DNA of 64,000 nt from Nicotiana tabacum (GCF_000715075.1 NC_134094.1:79150120-79214119); one strand, 5' to 3'. Counted from the first letter of the stretch, positions 32,010 to 44,244 are shown. Numbers and translations are program-made. Notes: generated by a model from the letters alone, not told the origin.

Positions 32010-32690
32010 ACCGCATTTATGGAAGGATCTGTTGAGGCAGTGGACCACCGAGAAATTCGAGAAGAGGAGTGAACAGGGAAAGAAGGCCCGAGCATCTGAG
32101 AAGGGTGGCTCCTTGCACTGTGTGGGTGCAAGGAGCATGGGGACTACGTGGAGACTAATGGTAATTCCTTAAAATATTTACATCTATTTTTATCGAACTA
32201 TATTTATATATTTTAATTTAGTTAACACGTTTATTATATTTGTAGGAAAATAAATATGAGAGGAAGATGACTCATGATGAGTTCTTCATGGAGACTCACA
32301 TCCAGAAGAAGAAGGCACCGACAGATCCAACTAGATGGGTCGAGGTCCGGGCGGAGACTGCATATGTAAGTTTCATAACTACTATAACTTGAAATTAATG
32401 TTTCTAATATTATATAGTTAATATTTTTCTATCTTCTAAATAAAGAGTCGCTACAAGATTAATGTGGAGGAGTACACTTCAAGTTCATCTAGAAAAGAGG
32501 GACCAACAATTTAATCTCCTTCGAGGTCAGCTGGCCAATCTTCTTGCTAGTGGTGCTTTCCTCATTCCCCGGTCTCGTAAGCCTTCCCAATATGCTAATC
32601 CTTCTTGTCGTGATCCTTCGAACCATGCCGACGATGAAGGTTCTAGTAGTGAAGACAGAGATGATGCAATACAAAACACTCATTGAATGG
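32010..32690 (+). pseudogene. CACTA TNPA-like (Transposase_24) gene, 3' exons
   Basis: Three exon-like blocks with plausible splice sites. Block 1 ends 32160 before GTAATT and encodes LRQWTTEKFEKRSEQGKKAR, then SEKGGSLHCVGARSMG. Block 2 (32246-32365, after TTGTAG, before GTAAGT) encodes NKYERKMTHDEFFMETHIQK, then WVEVRAETAY. This is the signature of plant En/Spm Transposase_24 (Ptta) proteins, which bind the subterminal repeats. Block 3 (about 32446-32690) has two open frames: one runs YKINVEEYTSSSSRKEG and stops; another stays open to 32686. The 5' exons are uncertain. An open frame at 31697-31924 rich in Pro, Ser and His precedes a possible donor. No tnp2 lies beside it, so the element is probably non-autonomous. 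Confidence 0.75.
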
Positions 32691-32789
32691 TGTGTATTGC
32701 TAAACAAAGTTTTGAACTTGTGAATATTTAGTTTGGAATAGTTTTGAGTGATGATTGTATTGTTTACATTTGAACTTGCTAAACAAATG

Positions 32790-32975
32790 GTGTTGGCATT
32801 GTTGTTATTAGCGTTGTTGCTGTGGTTTTATTAGCGTTGTTATTGGTTAATTTTTGTTGTTGTTGTGGTTGTTGTTGGTTAATTGTTGTTGTTGGTTAAT
32901 TGTTATTGTTGGTTAATTATTATTGTTGTTGTTGTTGGTTAATTGTGGTTGTTGTTGGTTAATTATGGTTGAATG
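32790..32975 (+). repeat. TTG-rich minisatellite (gttgttggttaatt)
   Basis: About eight imperfect copies of gttgttgttggttaatt downstream of the last CACTA exon. No coding sense. Confidence 0.85.
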
Positions 32976-33061
32976 GCAATAATGTAATGCTTCCATTATA
33001 GGATAGATATTGGTTATAATTGGCAGGTGGTATAGCTTAAAAGCAGGCATATTCTGCCCGG

Positions 33062-33561
33062 TTTTTACCCAGAAAACTGACCGAAGTCGGTCGGAAATCT
33101 CTTCTTTTTTTTCCCGAGAAATTCAAAATTTCCGACCGAGTTTGGTCGGAAATTTCAAATGATATTTGCAGAATCTTGAAATTTCCGACCGAAGTCGGTC
33201 GGAAATGTCTTTTTAAATTTATTTATTTATTTAGTATACTGACCGATTTCGATCGATTTATTATAATTTATGATATATTTAAAATTCCGACCGATGTCGG
33301 TCGCTATTTGAAAAATAATTTTAAAAAAAATTAATTAATACCGACCGATTTGGTCAGTATATTTATCTCTGTTGTCAGTCAATGCGTTGAAATAACCGAC
33401 CGTTTTTTGTAGGAAAATTTTAACCGATTTCGGTTGCAGCACCTTAGCGACCATTATTTTTCCGATTGATTAAAAGAGGTCGGAAACCAGTCACTTTTGC
33501 TCAAATTCTGACCGATATCGGTCGGTTTTCTTGGACGAAATTAGGCACTTTTCTAGTACTG
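33062..33561 (+). repeat. CACTA 3' subterminal palindrome array and terminal repeat
   Basis: At least seven copies of TCCGACCGAnnTCGGTCGGA-type palindromes (for example 33079-33094, 33131-33150, 33184-33203, 33510-33525) lie within 500 bp. The region ends ...GCACTTTTCTAGTACTG at 33561. Read inward from the end this is CAGTACTAGAAAAGTGC, one base from the CACTACTAGAAAAGTGC form expected for En/Spm ends. Clustered palindromes beside such an end are the binding sites of TNPA-type proteins. Confidence 0.78.
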
Positions 33562-33592
33562 TTATACCAATCACTTGTTCTTACAATAACAT

Positions 33593-34926
33593 TGTAACAA
33601 CCCGACTTGTCGTTTTAAGAATTTATGCCTCGTTCAACGACTTAGGGTCTTGAGAAGCTTTGTAACATGTATTATGGCCCGCGTGTGTTGTCGAGTTTGA
33701 TTTTTGGAAGATTCGGAATTTAATTTAAAGAACAATTCTCATTTTTGAAGCTTAAATGGAAAGAGTTGACCGAAGAGTTGACTTTTGAGCAAACGAACCC
33801 GGAATGGAATTTTGATGATTTCAATAGTTCCGTATGGTGATTTTGGACTTAGGAGCGTGTCCAAAAAAGATTTTGGAAGTCCGTAGTGAAATTTTGCTTG
33901 AAATGGTGAAAGTTGAATATTTGGGAGGTTTGACCGGAGAGTTGACTTTTTGATATCGGAGTCGGAATTCTGTTCTGAAAATTTTCATAGATCCGTTATG
34001 TCATTTATGACTTGTGTACAAAATTTAAGGTCAATCTGAATTGATTTGATACGTTTCAGCGCAAAATATAGAAGTTGGAAGATTTAAAAACTCATAATTC
34101 GATTCGATGCCCGATTCGTAATTTCGGCGTTGTTTGGCATGGTTTGAAGCCTCAACTAAGTTCGTATTGTATTTTGGGACATGTTGGTATATTTGGTTAA
34201 GGTCCCGAGGGCCTCGGCTGGATTTCAGAAGGTTAACAGAATGGATTTCGGACAAAAGGAGCTGCTGGAATTTTTCTGTTGCAGAAGCTGTTTTTGGACA
34301 GCAACTGGTGCAATCATAGAGCTGACTTTGGAAGCTGATATCTCAAAATGTATAAGGAATCTGAAAATGTTCAAAACATTAAAGTTGTAGCTCTTTGATT
34401 CTAGTTTCCATAAAGTTTAACCATTAATCATTTGGACATTTGTACAGAAAGTTATGATTGACTAAATGAAGGCTGGTAGAAGTTTATAGTTGCCCGAAAA
34501 TCAGGCAATGTCGCATTTCACTCATGCGACTTGCCTGGGCAGAATGCTTAAAATGGGAGTTAGCCATTTTTACTCATTTTTGAGTTTTGAGTCTCGGATT
34601 TGGGCGATTCTAAAGGGATTTTTTACGACTTCAACTTGGGTAAGTGCCCTATATCCAAATGTGATTATATTTCATAAATTCATGGTTATATTCATCATTT
34701 ATTTCGGATTTAAATGGAACAAAATAAGATTTTTGCAAAACATTTCAAGAACGAAAATTTTAGATTTGGAGGTCGAGTTGTTATCGAAATTTGATAAAAT
34801 TAGTATGGGTGAACTCGTAATTGAATGGGTTGTCAGATTTTGTGAGCTTCGTCAAATTCCGAGATGTGGGACCCACGGATAATTTTTGAGTTAAATTTCG
34901 GATTTTGTTGGAAAATTCCTATAATT
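33593..34926 (+). mobile_element. Solo LTR G, left part
   Basis: Starts TGTAACAACCCGACTTGTCG after aacat (33588-33592). It continues beyond the E insertion at 61540-62632, where aacat recurs at 62633-62637. With no gag, pol or primer site of its own it is a solo LTR of the element E family. Donor 1 (gggtaagtgccc) is at about 34640. It is cut by E at 34926. Confidence 0.93.
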
Positions 34927-35599
34927 TGTAACGACCAGACTTGTCGTTCTAAGAATTAACTCCTCGTTCAGTGACTTAAGGTCTCGAGCAACTTCATAAT
35001 AAGTAGTATGACCCGCGGGTGTGGTCGAGTTTGATTTTCAGAAGATTCAGAATTTAATAAAAAAAAATTCTTATTTAGAAGTTTAAATGGAAAGAGTTGA
35101 CCGGGGAGTTGACTTTTGAGCAAACGACCCCAGAATGAAATTTTGATGGTATCAATAGCTTCGTATGATTATTTCGGACTTAGGCGTATGTTCAGATTTG
35201 GATTTGGAAGTCCGTAACATAATTCAACGCATTTTAGCGAAGGTTGGAAAAAAGAAGATTTTGATAACGAGGTCGAATTTCGATTCCAGAAATTGGAATA
35301 GCTCCATTACGTCATTTATGACTTGTGTACAAAATTTGAAGTCATTCCGGATTGATTTTATACGTTTCGACGCAAATTATAGGAGTTGGAAGATTTAAAA
35401 ACTCATAATTCGATTCGATGCGTGATTCGTAATTCCGGCGTTGTTTGACGTAGTTTGAAGCCTCAACTAAGTTTGTATTATATTTTCGGGCATGTTGGTA
35501 TAATTGGTTAAGCTCCCGAGGGCCTCAGGTAGATTTCGGAAGCTTAGCGGATTGTTTGGAAATTTTTGTGAATATTGGTTTTTGGTAGCCACTGGTGTC

Positions 35600-35925
35600 A
35601 TCGCATCTGCGATGAAATTGACCGCAGATGCGCCATCGCAGAAGGGAGGCTGAGGTTGCAGGAGAGAAATGGACAGGTCTGGACAGTGGTCGTAGGTTAA
35701 AAAAATTTCCCGCACCTGCGTGATCGCAGATGCGGTACATGGAGCATAGAAGCGAGAAGCTTCGCAAATGCGCAATTGGTCATCGCTTCTGCGATTGCGC
35801 AGAAGCGAAGAGAACTCTGCAGGTGAGAGGGCCTCTGGTCAGTGGACTTCCACAGAAGCGGATTTTTGTTCGCAAAAGTGGCTCTGCGGATGCGTCAACT
35901 TGTCCACAGGTGCGAAACTGGGCAG
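35600..35925. promoter_or_regulatory. GC-rich array (GCATCTGCG type), element E 5' LTR
   Basis: Words such as catcgcatctgcgatg, ccgcagatgcgcc, gcacctgcgtgatcgcag and cttctgcgattgcgcag in both orientations, all near-palindromic around CTGCGATCGCAG. It ends about 100 bp before donor 1. Confidence 0.7.
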
Positions 35926-36370
35926 AAACATAAGGATTGAACTTGGTCATTTTTGCCATTTCGTTTTGGAATTGTTGGGGCTCGGATTTGGGCGATTCTG
36001 GAGAGATTTTTCACAAGCTTGGTTGGGTTAAGTGTTCTATATCCTAAAGTGTGTTATTTCATGAATCTATGATTATATTTATCGTTTAATTCGGATTTTA
36101 ATGGAAGAAATTAATATTTTGGCAAAATCTTCCAAAAACAAAAATTTAAGATTTGGAGGTTGAGTTGTTATAGAAATTCGATAAAATTGGTATGGTTGAA
36201 CTCGTATCGAAATGGGTATTCGTATTTCATGAAAATTATGTTGGGTTCCGAGAGGCGGTCCCCGTGTTGACCTTTGTTGATTTTTTAGAATAAATTTTTA
36301 AGTCAACATTTTATTATCCAGAATTTATTTCCGATGCATTTTAATGAAGTTATACAATTGAATTGGATAG

Positions 36371-36437
36371 ATTTGAGCTGTACGGAGGTCAGTTCAAGCA
36401 ACAAGGCGATTTGGAATATCGGCATAACTTCAAAAAG
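36371..36437 (+). other. LTR exon-2-like block, element E 5' LTR
   Basis: A 67-nt, ATG-free block between GGATAG and GTAAGTGTC. Intron 1 would be 36027-36370 (344 nt), with donor GTTAAGTG. Confidence 0.5.
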
Positions 36438-36536
36438 GTAAGTGTCCTGCCTAACCTCGAGTGGGGGAATTACCCCTTAGGCATCGAGTCTTATGTGTCG
36501 TTTGTGAAATGTTAAAAGCCGTGTACGCGAGGTGAC

Positions 36537-36548
36537 GAGTACGTACTC
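36537..36548. promoter_or_regulatory. Perfect palindrome GAGTACGTACTC, element E 5' LTR
   Basis: Follows GCGAGGTGAC, at 93 nt from donor 2 measured to GGTGACG. The palindrome is perfect also in I (22745) and H (25375); E 3' and G have one altered arm. Confidence 0.6.
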
Positions 36549-37129
36549 GGGCTTATATGTGCAAAATATATTGGGTTAAAGTCTTAGGCATATTGTGTGT
36601 AAATTAGATATTTGTTGGAATTTGATTAATCATTTGTTTGCCAATCCTCACTTCGCATTTATTGAATTTGTTCTTATATGACGATTTGATGTGAATGTTA
36701 TCTTTATATTTATGTGAACTCCGTGAGTTTGATGGTTTGATATTCTTGGAATTTAATTTCATTATGAATTTTTCCTATGCAAATAATTAATTAAGCAAGC
36801 TTAAGAAGTTGTGTTAATATAATTATCTAAATTTGGATTAATGAAGGCTTTGCTTTATGCTGAATAATTTCTATCTCTGTTGATTGTTTTTGTGGTGTTA
36901 TACACATTGGGTGGAGCCTTTGGCTATTTGTTGTGAAATTAATTTATTTTTGGGCAAATTGTGATATGAATTGATTTTGTTATGTTGCCGTGATAATTTC
37001 CCGTGTAAATTGTTGTGTTGTGTGAGTTGTTATTTTAAGGAAATAAGGGTGGAATTTCACTGTTGATATTATGTGGGTATAAGGGTGGAATTTCACTGAT
37101 GTTGTATTTGTTGTAATATTGTCTGGGCG

Positions 37130-37276
37130 GAGCGATAAGGGTGGATATAGGAGAGATAAGGGTGGCTATAGGAGTGATAACGGTGGCTATTGATATTGTC
37201 GGGGCGGAGGGATAAAGTAGGCTGTTATAGGAGTGACAACGGTGGCTATAGGAGAGATAAGGGTGGCTATTGTCAG
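37130..37276 (+). repeat. 21-bp repeats (gataagggtggctataggaga), element E 5' LTR
   Basis: Five to six imperfect units, interrupted by gatattgtcggggcgga. The equivalent in the 3' LTR is 49865-50000. Confidence 0.85.
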
Positions 37277-37439
37277 GGATGATATGTGATGATGTGGAGT
37301 GGTTACATTCGTGATTTTATGTGATGTTGTGATTTTCCTTGTGTTTGTTTTTATACCTTGTGCAATTTGTCTTGTTGTTGGTAAATTGATAATAGTTTGA
37401 TTTATGTTGAAAATGGGAGCATGTGGCTATTGCCAGGCG

Positions 37440-37670
37440 GATTATGAAAAGAAATGTGGGCACGAGGTGCCGTGAGTAAACAATGATGATATTTGCACGT
37501 GAATTGTCTATGCAATTGAAATATGAAACATTGGCACGAAGTGTCGGGAAAAATATGATGGTTTTATTATTGGCACGTGAACTGTCCGTGCAGATATGAT
37601 ATGAAAAAGGGGCACGAGGTGCCGGGAAAATATGATGTTTTAATTATGGGCACGAAGTGCCATGAAAATA
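37440..37670 (+). repeat. Hairpin repeats GGCACGAGGTGCC / GCACGTGAACTGTCCGTGC, element E 5' LTR
   Basis: Alternating short stem-loops: GGCAC-gag-GTGCC, and GCACG...CGTGC with a 9-nt loop. The second word is shared with the tandem arrays of the A-type LTRs. Confidence 0.75.
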
Positions 37671-38126
37671 TGAAAATGGCTGAGACCCGTACTGTTATGA
37701 TTATGAAATGAGGTGTGACATGGTGACTTTTAATTGAAAGAATTATATTCAAAATATTTATTTGGAAGGATTTTTATTTAAAAAGTAGTGTTTGAAAGAA
37801 TTGTATTTGAAAGAGAGTTATTTGGAAGAATTATATGTGAAAGATATTTATTTGAAGAACTTGATTTGATTGGGTGTACTTGTTCTTATTATTTGTTGAG
37901 CAATATTAATAGTGTTCTTGTTGCCATGCCGGGCATATTACTAGTTGATTTGTGTTGCCCTTATTGTTATTTGTTTCCTATTATTTATTATACTATATTG
38001 CACATGTTATTAAACTAGTGAGTGTCTTGACTTTACCTCGTCTCTACCCTACTGAGGTTAGTCTTGATACTTACTAGGTACCGACCGTGGTGTACTCATA
38101 CTACACTTCTGCATATTTTTGTGTAG

Positions 38127-38186
38127 AGCTAGGTATTGGAGATACCGGAATCGGATAGAATTAGAGTGGGATCGCAAGGATCCAAG
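38127..38186 (+). other. LTR exon-3-like block, element E 5' LTR
   Basis: A 60-nt, ATG-free block after TTGTGTAG and before GTAGAGC. A third intron from here to CTCTTACAG at 38680 would be 494 nt and would remove the primer site. Confidence 0.5.
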
Positions 38187-38493
38187 GTAGAGCTTCTTGG
38201 TCGTCGCAGTCCCTTAGAATCTTTCCATTTTATTGTAATGTTATTTATTTTGCAAACAGAATTGAGTTTTCGATCTTAGAGATCATTTTATGTATTCAGT
38301 TAGAGTTCGTGACTCAGTACTACCAGTCTTGGGAGGTTGTTATATTCATAATTGTTCCGCTATTGGTTTTGATTACCTATTTAATTCATATTAAAAATAA
38401 ATGGCTTCGAAATGTAATGGAAATCATCTTACTTAATCTTAGAGACTAGTTGCCATCACGACGCCTGTGATGGGATTTTGGGTCGTGACAAGT

Positions 38494-38505
38494 TGGTATC
38501 AGAGC
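38494..38505 (+). other. Primer binding site, tRNA-iMet (element E)
   Basis: TGGTATCAGAGC three bases after the LTR end. The leader then carries GAGACGTCT near 38557. Confidence 0.95.
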
Positions 38506-38680
38506 TCTAGGTTCATAGGTTCTACGAGTCACGAACGAGTCTTGCGGATCAGAACGGAGACGTCTGTACTTATCTTCGAGAGGCTACATAACTGTTAGGA
38601 ATTTTCTACTTCTTTCATTCCTTTCGTGCGAAATTTGTTGAATTTGGAATTTGAGTCTTTGTATCTCTATTCTCTTACAG

Positions 38681-40070
38681 ATGGTGAGGACATGTGCTAC
38701 AGGGTTAGCTGAGCAGACATCCGCACATACTGCTAGGGCTCACGAGGTAGAGGACAAGGTAGAGGTCGAGGAAGGGCACGTGCCGCGACTGGAGCACCTG
38801 TCAGAGCAGCAGTTGAGGAGCCGCCAGTAGCTCCAGTTGGGGGACAGGTACCAGAAGCACCTGTTGTTACCCCTAGACTTCAGGAGACTTTAGCATAGTT
38901 CTTGAGAATGTTTGGTACATTAACTCAGACGGGATTGATTCGGTTGCACCAAATATTTCACAGATTGGAGTAGTAGTTCAGACTCCTACCACAACTCCTG
39001 AGCAGTCGGTTCACGTTGGTCAGGTTCTGGGTGTAATACCGGTATAACCTGTTATTCTGATTCGACCTGAGGTCAGGTCAGAGGCATCAGAAGAAGAACA
39101 AGAGAGACTTGAAAGGTTTAAGAGGTATAGTCCACCTACTTTCAATGGCATGGCTACAGAGGATGCCCAAGGATTTCTAGAAAGTTGTCACTGTATTCTT
39201 CGCACCATGGGTATTGTGGAAGTGAGCGGAGTTGCCTTTACTACATTTCAACTGCCAGGCGCAGCGTATCAGTGGTGGCAAATCTATGAAGAAGGTAGAC
39301 CAGCCAATGCAACACCACCAACTTGGGCTCAATATTCGAAAATATTCTTGAAAGAGTTTGTTCCCCAGACTCTCCGAGATGCATGGTGCACAGAGTTTGA
39401 ATGGTTGCGTCAGGCACTATGACAGTGTCAGAATATGCTATCAAGTTTAGTGAGTTAGTCCGTCATGCACCTATCTTGGTTCCTACAGCCAGAGAGTGGG
39501 TCCGCAGATTCATTGAGGGGCTCGATTATTATATTAAAATATGCATGGCTCAAGAGTTGCAAACTGATACTCCATTTCAAAAAGTAGTGGAGATTACGAG
39601 GAATATTGAGGGTGTTCTAGGCGAGGAAAGGGAGTCTAAGGAGGCCAAAAGGTCTCGAAGCTCTGGAGGGTTCAATGGATTTTACATTTCATCTAGGACC
39701 CATTATAGCGTAGGCTCGAGCAGTCGGCCAGCTCCGTCCGCACATCAGATTACTCGAGGTGCTCCGGTAAGTTCTTATAGTGCACCATCGACACGAGATT
39801 ATTATAGTGGTTATTCCAGTTATCCGGCACAGACTCAGTACGAGCAGCCGAGACCTTAGAGGGACTGTTATGAGTGTGGTAATACTAGGCACATTATGAG
39901 AGATTGTCCCAGATTTGGGAGGGGTGGATCTTATCTGAACACTCAGACTATGGACCCCAGTGCAGCTACTACCCCACGTGCACAGCTAGTTAAGGGTGGA
40001 GGACAGACGGGTAGAAGGCGCCTAAGAGGTGAAGGCCCGGCCCGTTGATATGATTGCTATAGTGTGGCTG
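38681..40070 (+). pseudogene. gag: gag, element E, broken
   Basis: Starts MVRTCATG at 38681, directly after CTCTTACAG, a good splice acceptor. A frameshift leads into RGRGQGRGRGRARAATGAPV. Capsid motifs follow: ERLERFKRYSPPTFNGM, EDAQGFLESCHCILRTMGIV, PGAAYQWWQIYEEGRP, FLKEFVPQTLRDAW. A second frameshift at about 39420 leads to SEYAIKFSELVRHAPILVPT and FIEGLDYYIKICMAQEL. The zinc knuckle CYECGNTRHIMRDC (C-X2-C-X4-H-X4-C) is at 39866-39907. Stops at about 38897, 39046 and 39857 are TAG or TAA. The capsid differs clearly from A and F (DYYIKICM against TYQLRLLM), marking a separate lineage. Confidence 0.92.
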
Positions 40071-40270
40071 AGGCCACTAAACCAGATGGTGTCATTACAG
40101 GTACGATCTCGATTTGTTATAAAAGGATATTTTCCCTTAATTTGATTCGGTTCTAAATATTGAGGTGAGTCCTCCTACTATGCTCCGCTTATGGGTGAGC
40201 TTTGTAATTTTGTGACCCACTTATATGTTTATCCCTGTTGGGATATTTGAAGATGTGAGCCCGTCTCAGT
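40071..40270 (+). pseudogene. pol: pol, protease stub, element E
   Basis: Continues DGVITGTISICYKRIFSL, matching DALITGIVSVCHREAFIL of element A. Then, with frameshifts, comes the degraded active-site stretch (a shifted SSYYAPLMGELCNF, then HLYVYPC). Similarity stops near 40270, and no RT follows. Confidence 0.7.
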
Positions 40271-40670
40271 CATTTTTATTTTTGGGCACCATTGAGGGCT
40301 ATAAGTCCAAAAGTAATTTTTATTATTCATTACAGTGGGTTTGATGTATTTCGGAATAATTGATTCCAATTTTATAAATTATATGCCCTACCAGTATGAG
40401 GGTTCATTATGTGTAAGAAAAATGTTTACAAAATTTATTGAAAAGCAGAAAGAAAGGAAATTGAAATTTCAGTTGGCACAATGTGCAAATACTTGTGATT
40501 CGGAGTTGAGGACGAGATCCTCGCATTTTTATATAATGTGAAATATTGAAACTGGGCTACAAAACTCAGGGGAAGTTATATAAGGACGAGGTCCTTGTGG
40601 TGAAATATTTATGAGTTTAAATTCTCTCTTTGTGAAGTTTAATTTCTATGCATATTTATCTATAATTCTG
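40271..40670 (+). other. Unidentified segment inside element E
   Basis: About 400 bp with no match to chromovirus pol. It contains two related words, gaggacgagatcctcgc and aggacgaggtcctt, both near-palindromic, and a 68-codon open frame without recognised motifs. It probably continues past the Athila-like insertion at 46739. Confidence 0.5.
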
Positions 40671-42085
40671 TGATCACGCCCAACTATGCCTTATAAAAAG
40701 GACTAAGCGGTCGTTGCAAATATAATCCGGTTTACAAGTCTGGAGTCATATCCCACAGAGAACTAAGGCTCAACTAAAGTTGTTCAATATCGCTAAGAAA
40801 CACAAGTCCAAATAATTTCCTGATTATAAAGATTATAATATTTATTTTTATCTAATTAACTAACAAATACTAGAAAGCAGTAAAACTATCAACTAACATG
40901 GATGAAATTTTAGACAAGACTAATGAGGTCTAGAGTTATGATTTTCCCAACTGTCGGAATCCTTCCCGATATTTCTTCTATAATTTCGCCTAAGTTTTCT
41001 CTACCGATCATGAGCGCTCAGAGTGTCATAACTCTCTCCCGAGTAATTACCACAATTTACTAGATATATTCTCCCGAATTACGCTAGCTGGCATTAAGTA
41101 CGGCTCACTCGGATCGCACCAAGGTTTTGTTATCCCTAATCCCACCTTTAAACCCTTCGTATTGATCCCTCATATACGTTAGGAGTAATGTTATTCAACA
41201 ACTACCTAAATATGCACTCTCTCCCGAGTAATACACATTAAAAAGGCATAGTCGATTGAGAGCTATTCAATCAACCACAATATAAACGTAGTTGAACAAA
41301 TAGAGAAAATACTACAGTAAATCTATATTAACGTAATAGGAAAATCATCCTCCAATAGGTTCCATCAAAACCCTAGATAACAAATTAGCTATTGATAATA
41401 GTATGCATAACTACAATACTAGAAATCATAACCAATAATGGAAATAGGAAGAAGGAGGTGAAAAACTCGTAGAAGAATTCCCCACCTTGTTCCTAGTGTG
41501 TTCTTGCCTCCTTAGGTCAAATCCCTGTCTAATGTCGGTCTCCCCTCTAAAAATGGTGTTTAATGACTATTTATATGTGTAGGGAAAAGACCTAGACGAA
41601 ATAACCAAGTCCAAAACCAAATAGGAGACAAAATAGGGTTTAAAACCCGAAACACGTGAACACCTCGCTGTAGATCTCGCCTCGCGAGTTCTGTCGCGCG
41701 CTCCATCATCGTTGTAAGCCTCACGGTGCCAGTTCTAACGCTAGCAAATTTGCTCGCCTCGCCTGCTGCTTTGCTGCTTTGTTTCTCATTTTTGATTTGC
41801 TGCCTAACTTCAAATTCATGTTGTCTCTTCTTTAACAATTGACTTTTTGTCTTCTTTTGTAATATTACTTTAATCCTTATGTCTCCACTAATTAAATAAT
41901 CATAACTCCATGCTTGTAATATATAAAATACACATAAAATCTCTACTTTGCTCCCAATTTCGTCTTCAACATCCCTACACATAAAATAAACTCAATTAAG
42001 CACAAATATAGTATAGTTTAGTATTAAAGCCCCAAAATGTAAGGTAAGTAATGCATTAACAATATATAATTATAGTCAAACATCA
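40671..42085 (-). repeat. Athila-like element, 3' LTR (left)
   Basis: 1415 bp. It contains the GC-rich stretch ctcgcctcgcgagttctgtcgcgcgctcc at about 41665-41705 and a run of cccgagtaat words. Confidence 0.92.
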
Positions 42086-44244
42086 CTACCCCACACTTAA
42101 ACGTTGTTCGTCCTCGAGTCAACTAACAATTCACACTATCGTTGAGCACTTAACATATTAAACACTTTTGAAGCACACTATACCAATGACTATGGTTGAT
42201 AGCAACAATTAAACTTTAGCATATGCAATCCCATACACTTCCCTTTTCTCATGCCATACTTCAAAACATTCACAACAACTACAACATGCTTGTAACAATC
42301 CTAGCTTTAAAAACCGACTCAAAAGTCAAAATGCACTCATGGCTTGAACACCCAAAATTGTTGAGAATTCTAATAACGTAACCTATCCCTCGTGAAACCA
42401 TGTGCCCTCGCAACAAGAACAAGAGAGTAAGTTGAATCCATACATTCAAATCAAATGCTTAAATATATTTTAAGGACTCATATACATCAAAGCAAATCTC
42501 TCACTCTCACAAAAGAAGTCACATGCATGCAATTTGCACCATAGGCTTGCCCTTAATGTAAATCTCTACTAATGTAAGCTCGCTCGATCTAAAATCAATT
42601 AGGACTTTTTCATCATTGTAATGTGGGCTAAGGGATGGGTAGGATATATTTAAGGAATAGTGACTCACCCTCCTAAGCACTTTAACACATCATCAAATAA
42701 CTTTAAGCGCATTTTCTTCAACACCACTTCAATTTCACAAACAATATCACCCCCAAAAATGTTCCCTTCTTCTTTAAGCACTACTTTAATTCATACCCAC
42801 TAGCAATAACAAGACAATAATTTATTAATCTCTATTTTTTTCCTTCTTTTTTTTCCTTCAGATATTTCTCTTTTGTTTTCCAACTATATTGTTTTTTCAA
42901 TTTCCACTAGTGGTGTTTTATTTTACAAAACAAGTGAACCTTTCTTCCTTTCATTGGTTCCACTCAAAAGCCACCCCACACTTAGTCCCTTCTTACTTCT
43001 TTTAGCGCTCATTTCACAATTAAAGTGCTTTAAGAGGTAAAAGGATCAAAACAATGTCAATTAAAAATAAAAGGGAATAGGCTCGTAATGTGGGTGCCAA
43101 GTAAAAGTCTATAGGCTCAAAAGGAGTAACTAGGGATAAATTTTATTCATGGTAAACAATAAGCTCAACAAGATCAAAGAAAGCCTAAAATCATTTTTCG
43201 AATCGAGCATCACCTAAAATTTCGCTTCGACTCACATACGGGGCAAGTTCTAGACTCAATAACGATAACACAGACTACACAAAAACTGACTTCACACGCG
43301 GCACATGACTCATTAAGGATAGTCTCATTTTAACTCTCAAGCAATGCAAGTATTCACAAAGCCACGAGATATTAAGCATTAAGCACAAAGTGAACATAAG
43401 TCAAGAAAATGAGACATAGGCGTCACAAAATATACTATCCAACTAACCAAGGCATCATAAGCAATTTTAGCTCATAGGGAAGATACTACACATGCCAAAG
43501 CCTAAATATGCTACTATCAAATAAGTCAAGGGAGCCTAGGAATCTCATCTTTTTTCCTCCATTTATTTCCTAAATTCTAATCTACTCTAAAAATAATAAA
43601 AGAAAAAAATACTACCCGGTTCAAACTACATCCCATGGAAAAGAACCGAGGCACAAAGAAAAACCATGGGGGATTATTACTACCTAAAATAATAAAAAGA
43701 CATACTTTTGTATTATTTTTTTTATTTTTCATTTTTTTTGCTAGACTTTAATCCCTCAAGAAAACTGTCTAAGAGATCCATCGTCAGGAAAAGTCCAATA
43801 TTTTTCAAATATTTTTTTTTTTAAAAAACATTATTCCATAAAACTAACACAACTAAAATAGCATAGAAAGTCACCCATACAATCTCCCCACCCCACACTT
43901 AAAATTGTGAATTGACCCCAATGCATACCCATAAATGCAAGAGGGTAAAAGAAACTCTCTGGTAGGCTAAAGGCCAAAGTACTAGCAGCTCATGTGGTAC
44001 TCAGACTTCTCCCAGGCCTGGTCCTTCGTGCGGGTACCTCACACTTAGTTCCAACCATATGGTTTGCTATTGCATCCTTCCAATGGATTTGCTTTCCATG
44101 CTCCTAGAAAATAAAAAATCGACACTACAAAAATAATACAATAAAATAAAAAAATAAAAAGCAGTAAAGCTGGGTTGCCTCCGAACAAGCGCTTGATTTA
44201 ACGTCACGGCACGATGCGTATCACTTTTTGCCTCCACCTCGAGC
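42086..44244 (-). other. Athila-like element, non-coding interior
   Basis: The minus-strand polypurine tract TAAGTGTGGGGTAG adjoins the LTR at 42086-42099. The rest is AT-rich with short poly-T/poly-A runs and no open frame of note. The stretch near 44170-44220 (gttgcctccgaacaagcgc) resembles a block I recall as common in legume and Solanaceae retroelement remnants; this is unverified. Confidence 0.6.

Larger units (their letters stand above)
34927..38490 (+). repeat. Element E 5' LTR
   Basis: TGTAACGACCAGACTTGTCG to GGGTCGTGACA. Landmarks: GC array 35600-35925, donor 1 at 36027, exon-2-like block, hairpin 36463-36476, palindrome 36537-36548, 21-bp repeats 37130-37276, hairpin repeats 37440-37670, exon-3-like block. 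Confidence 0.95.
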
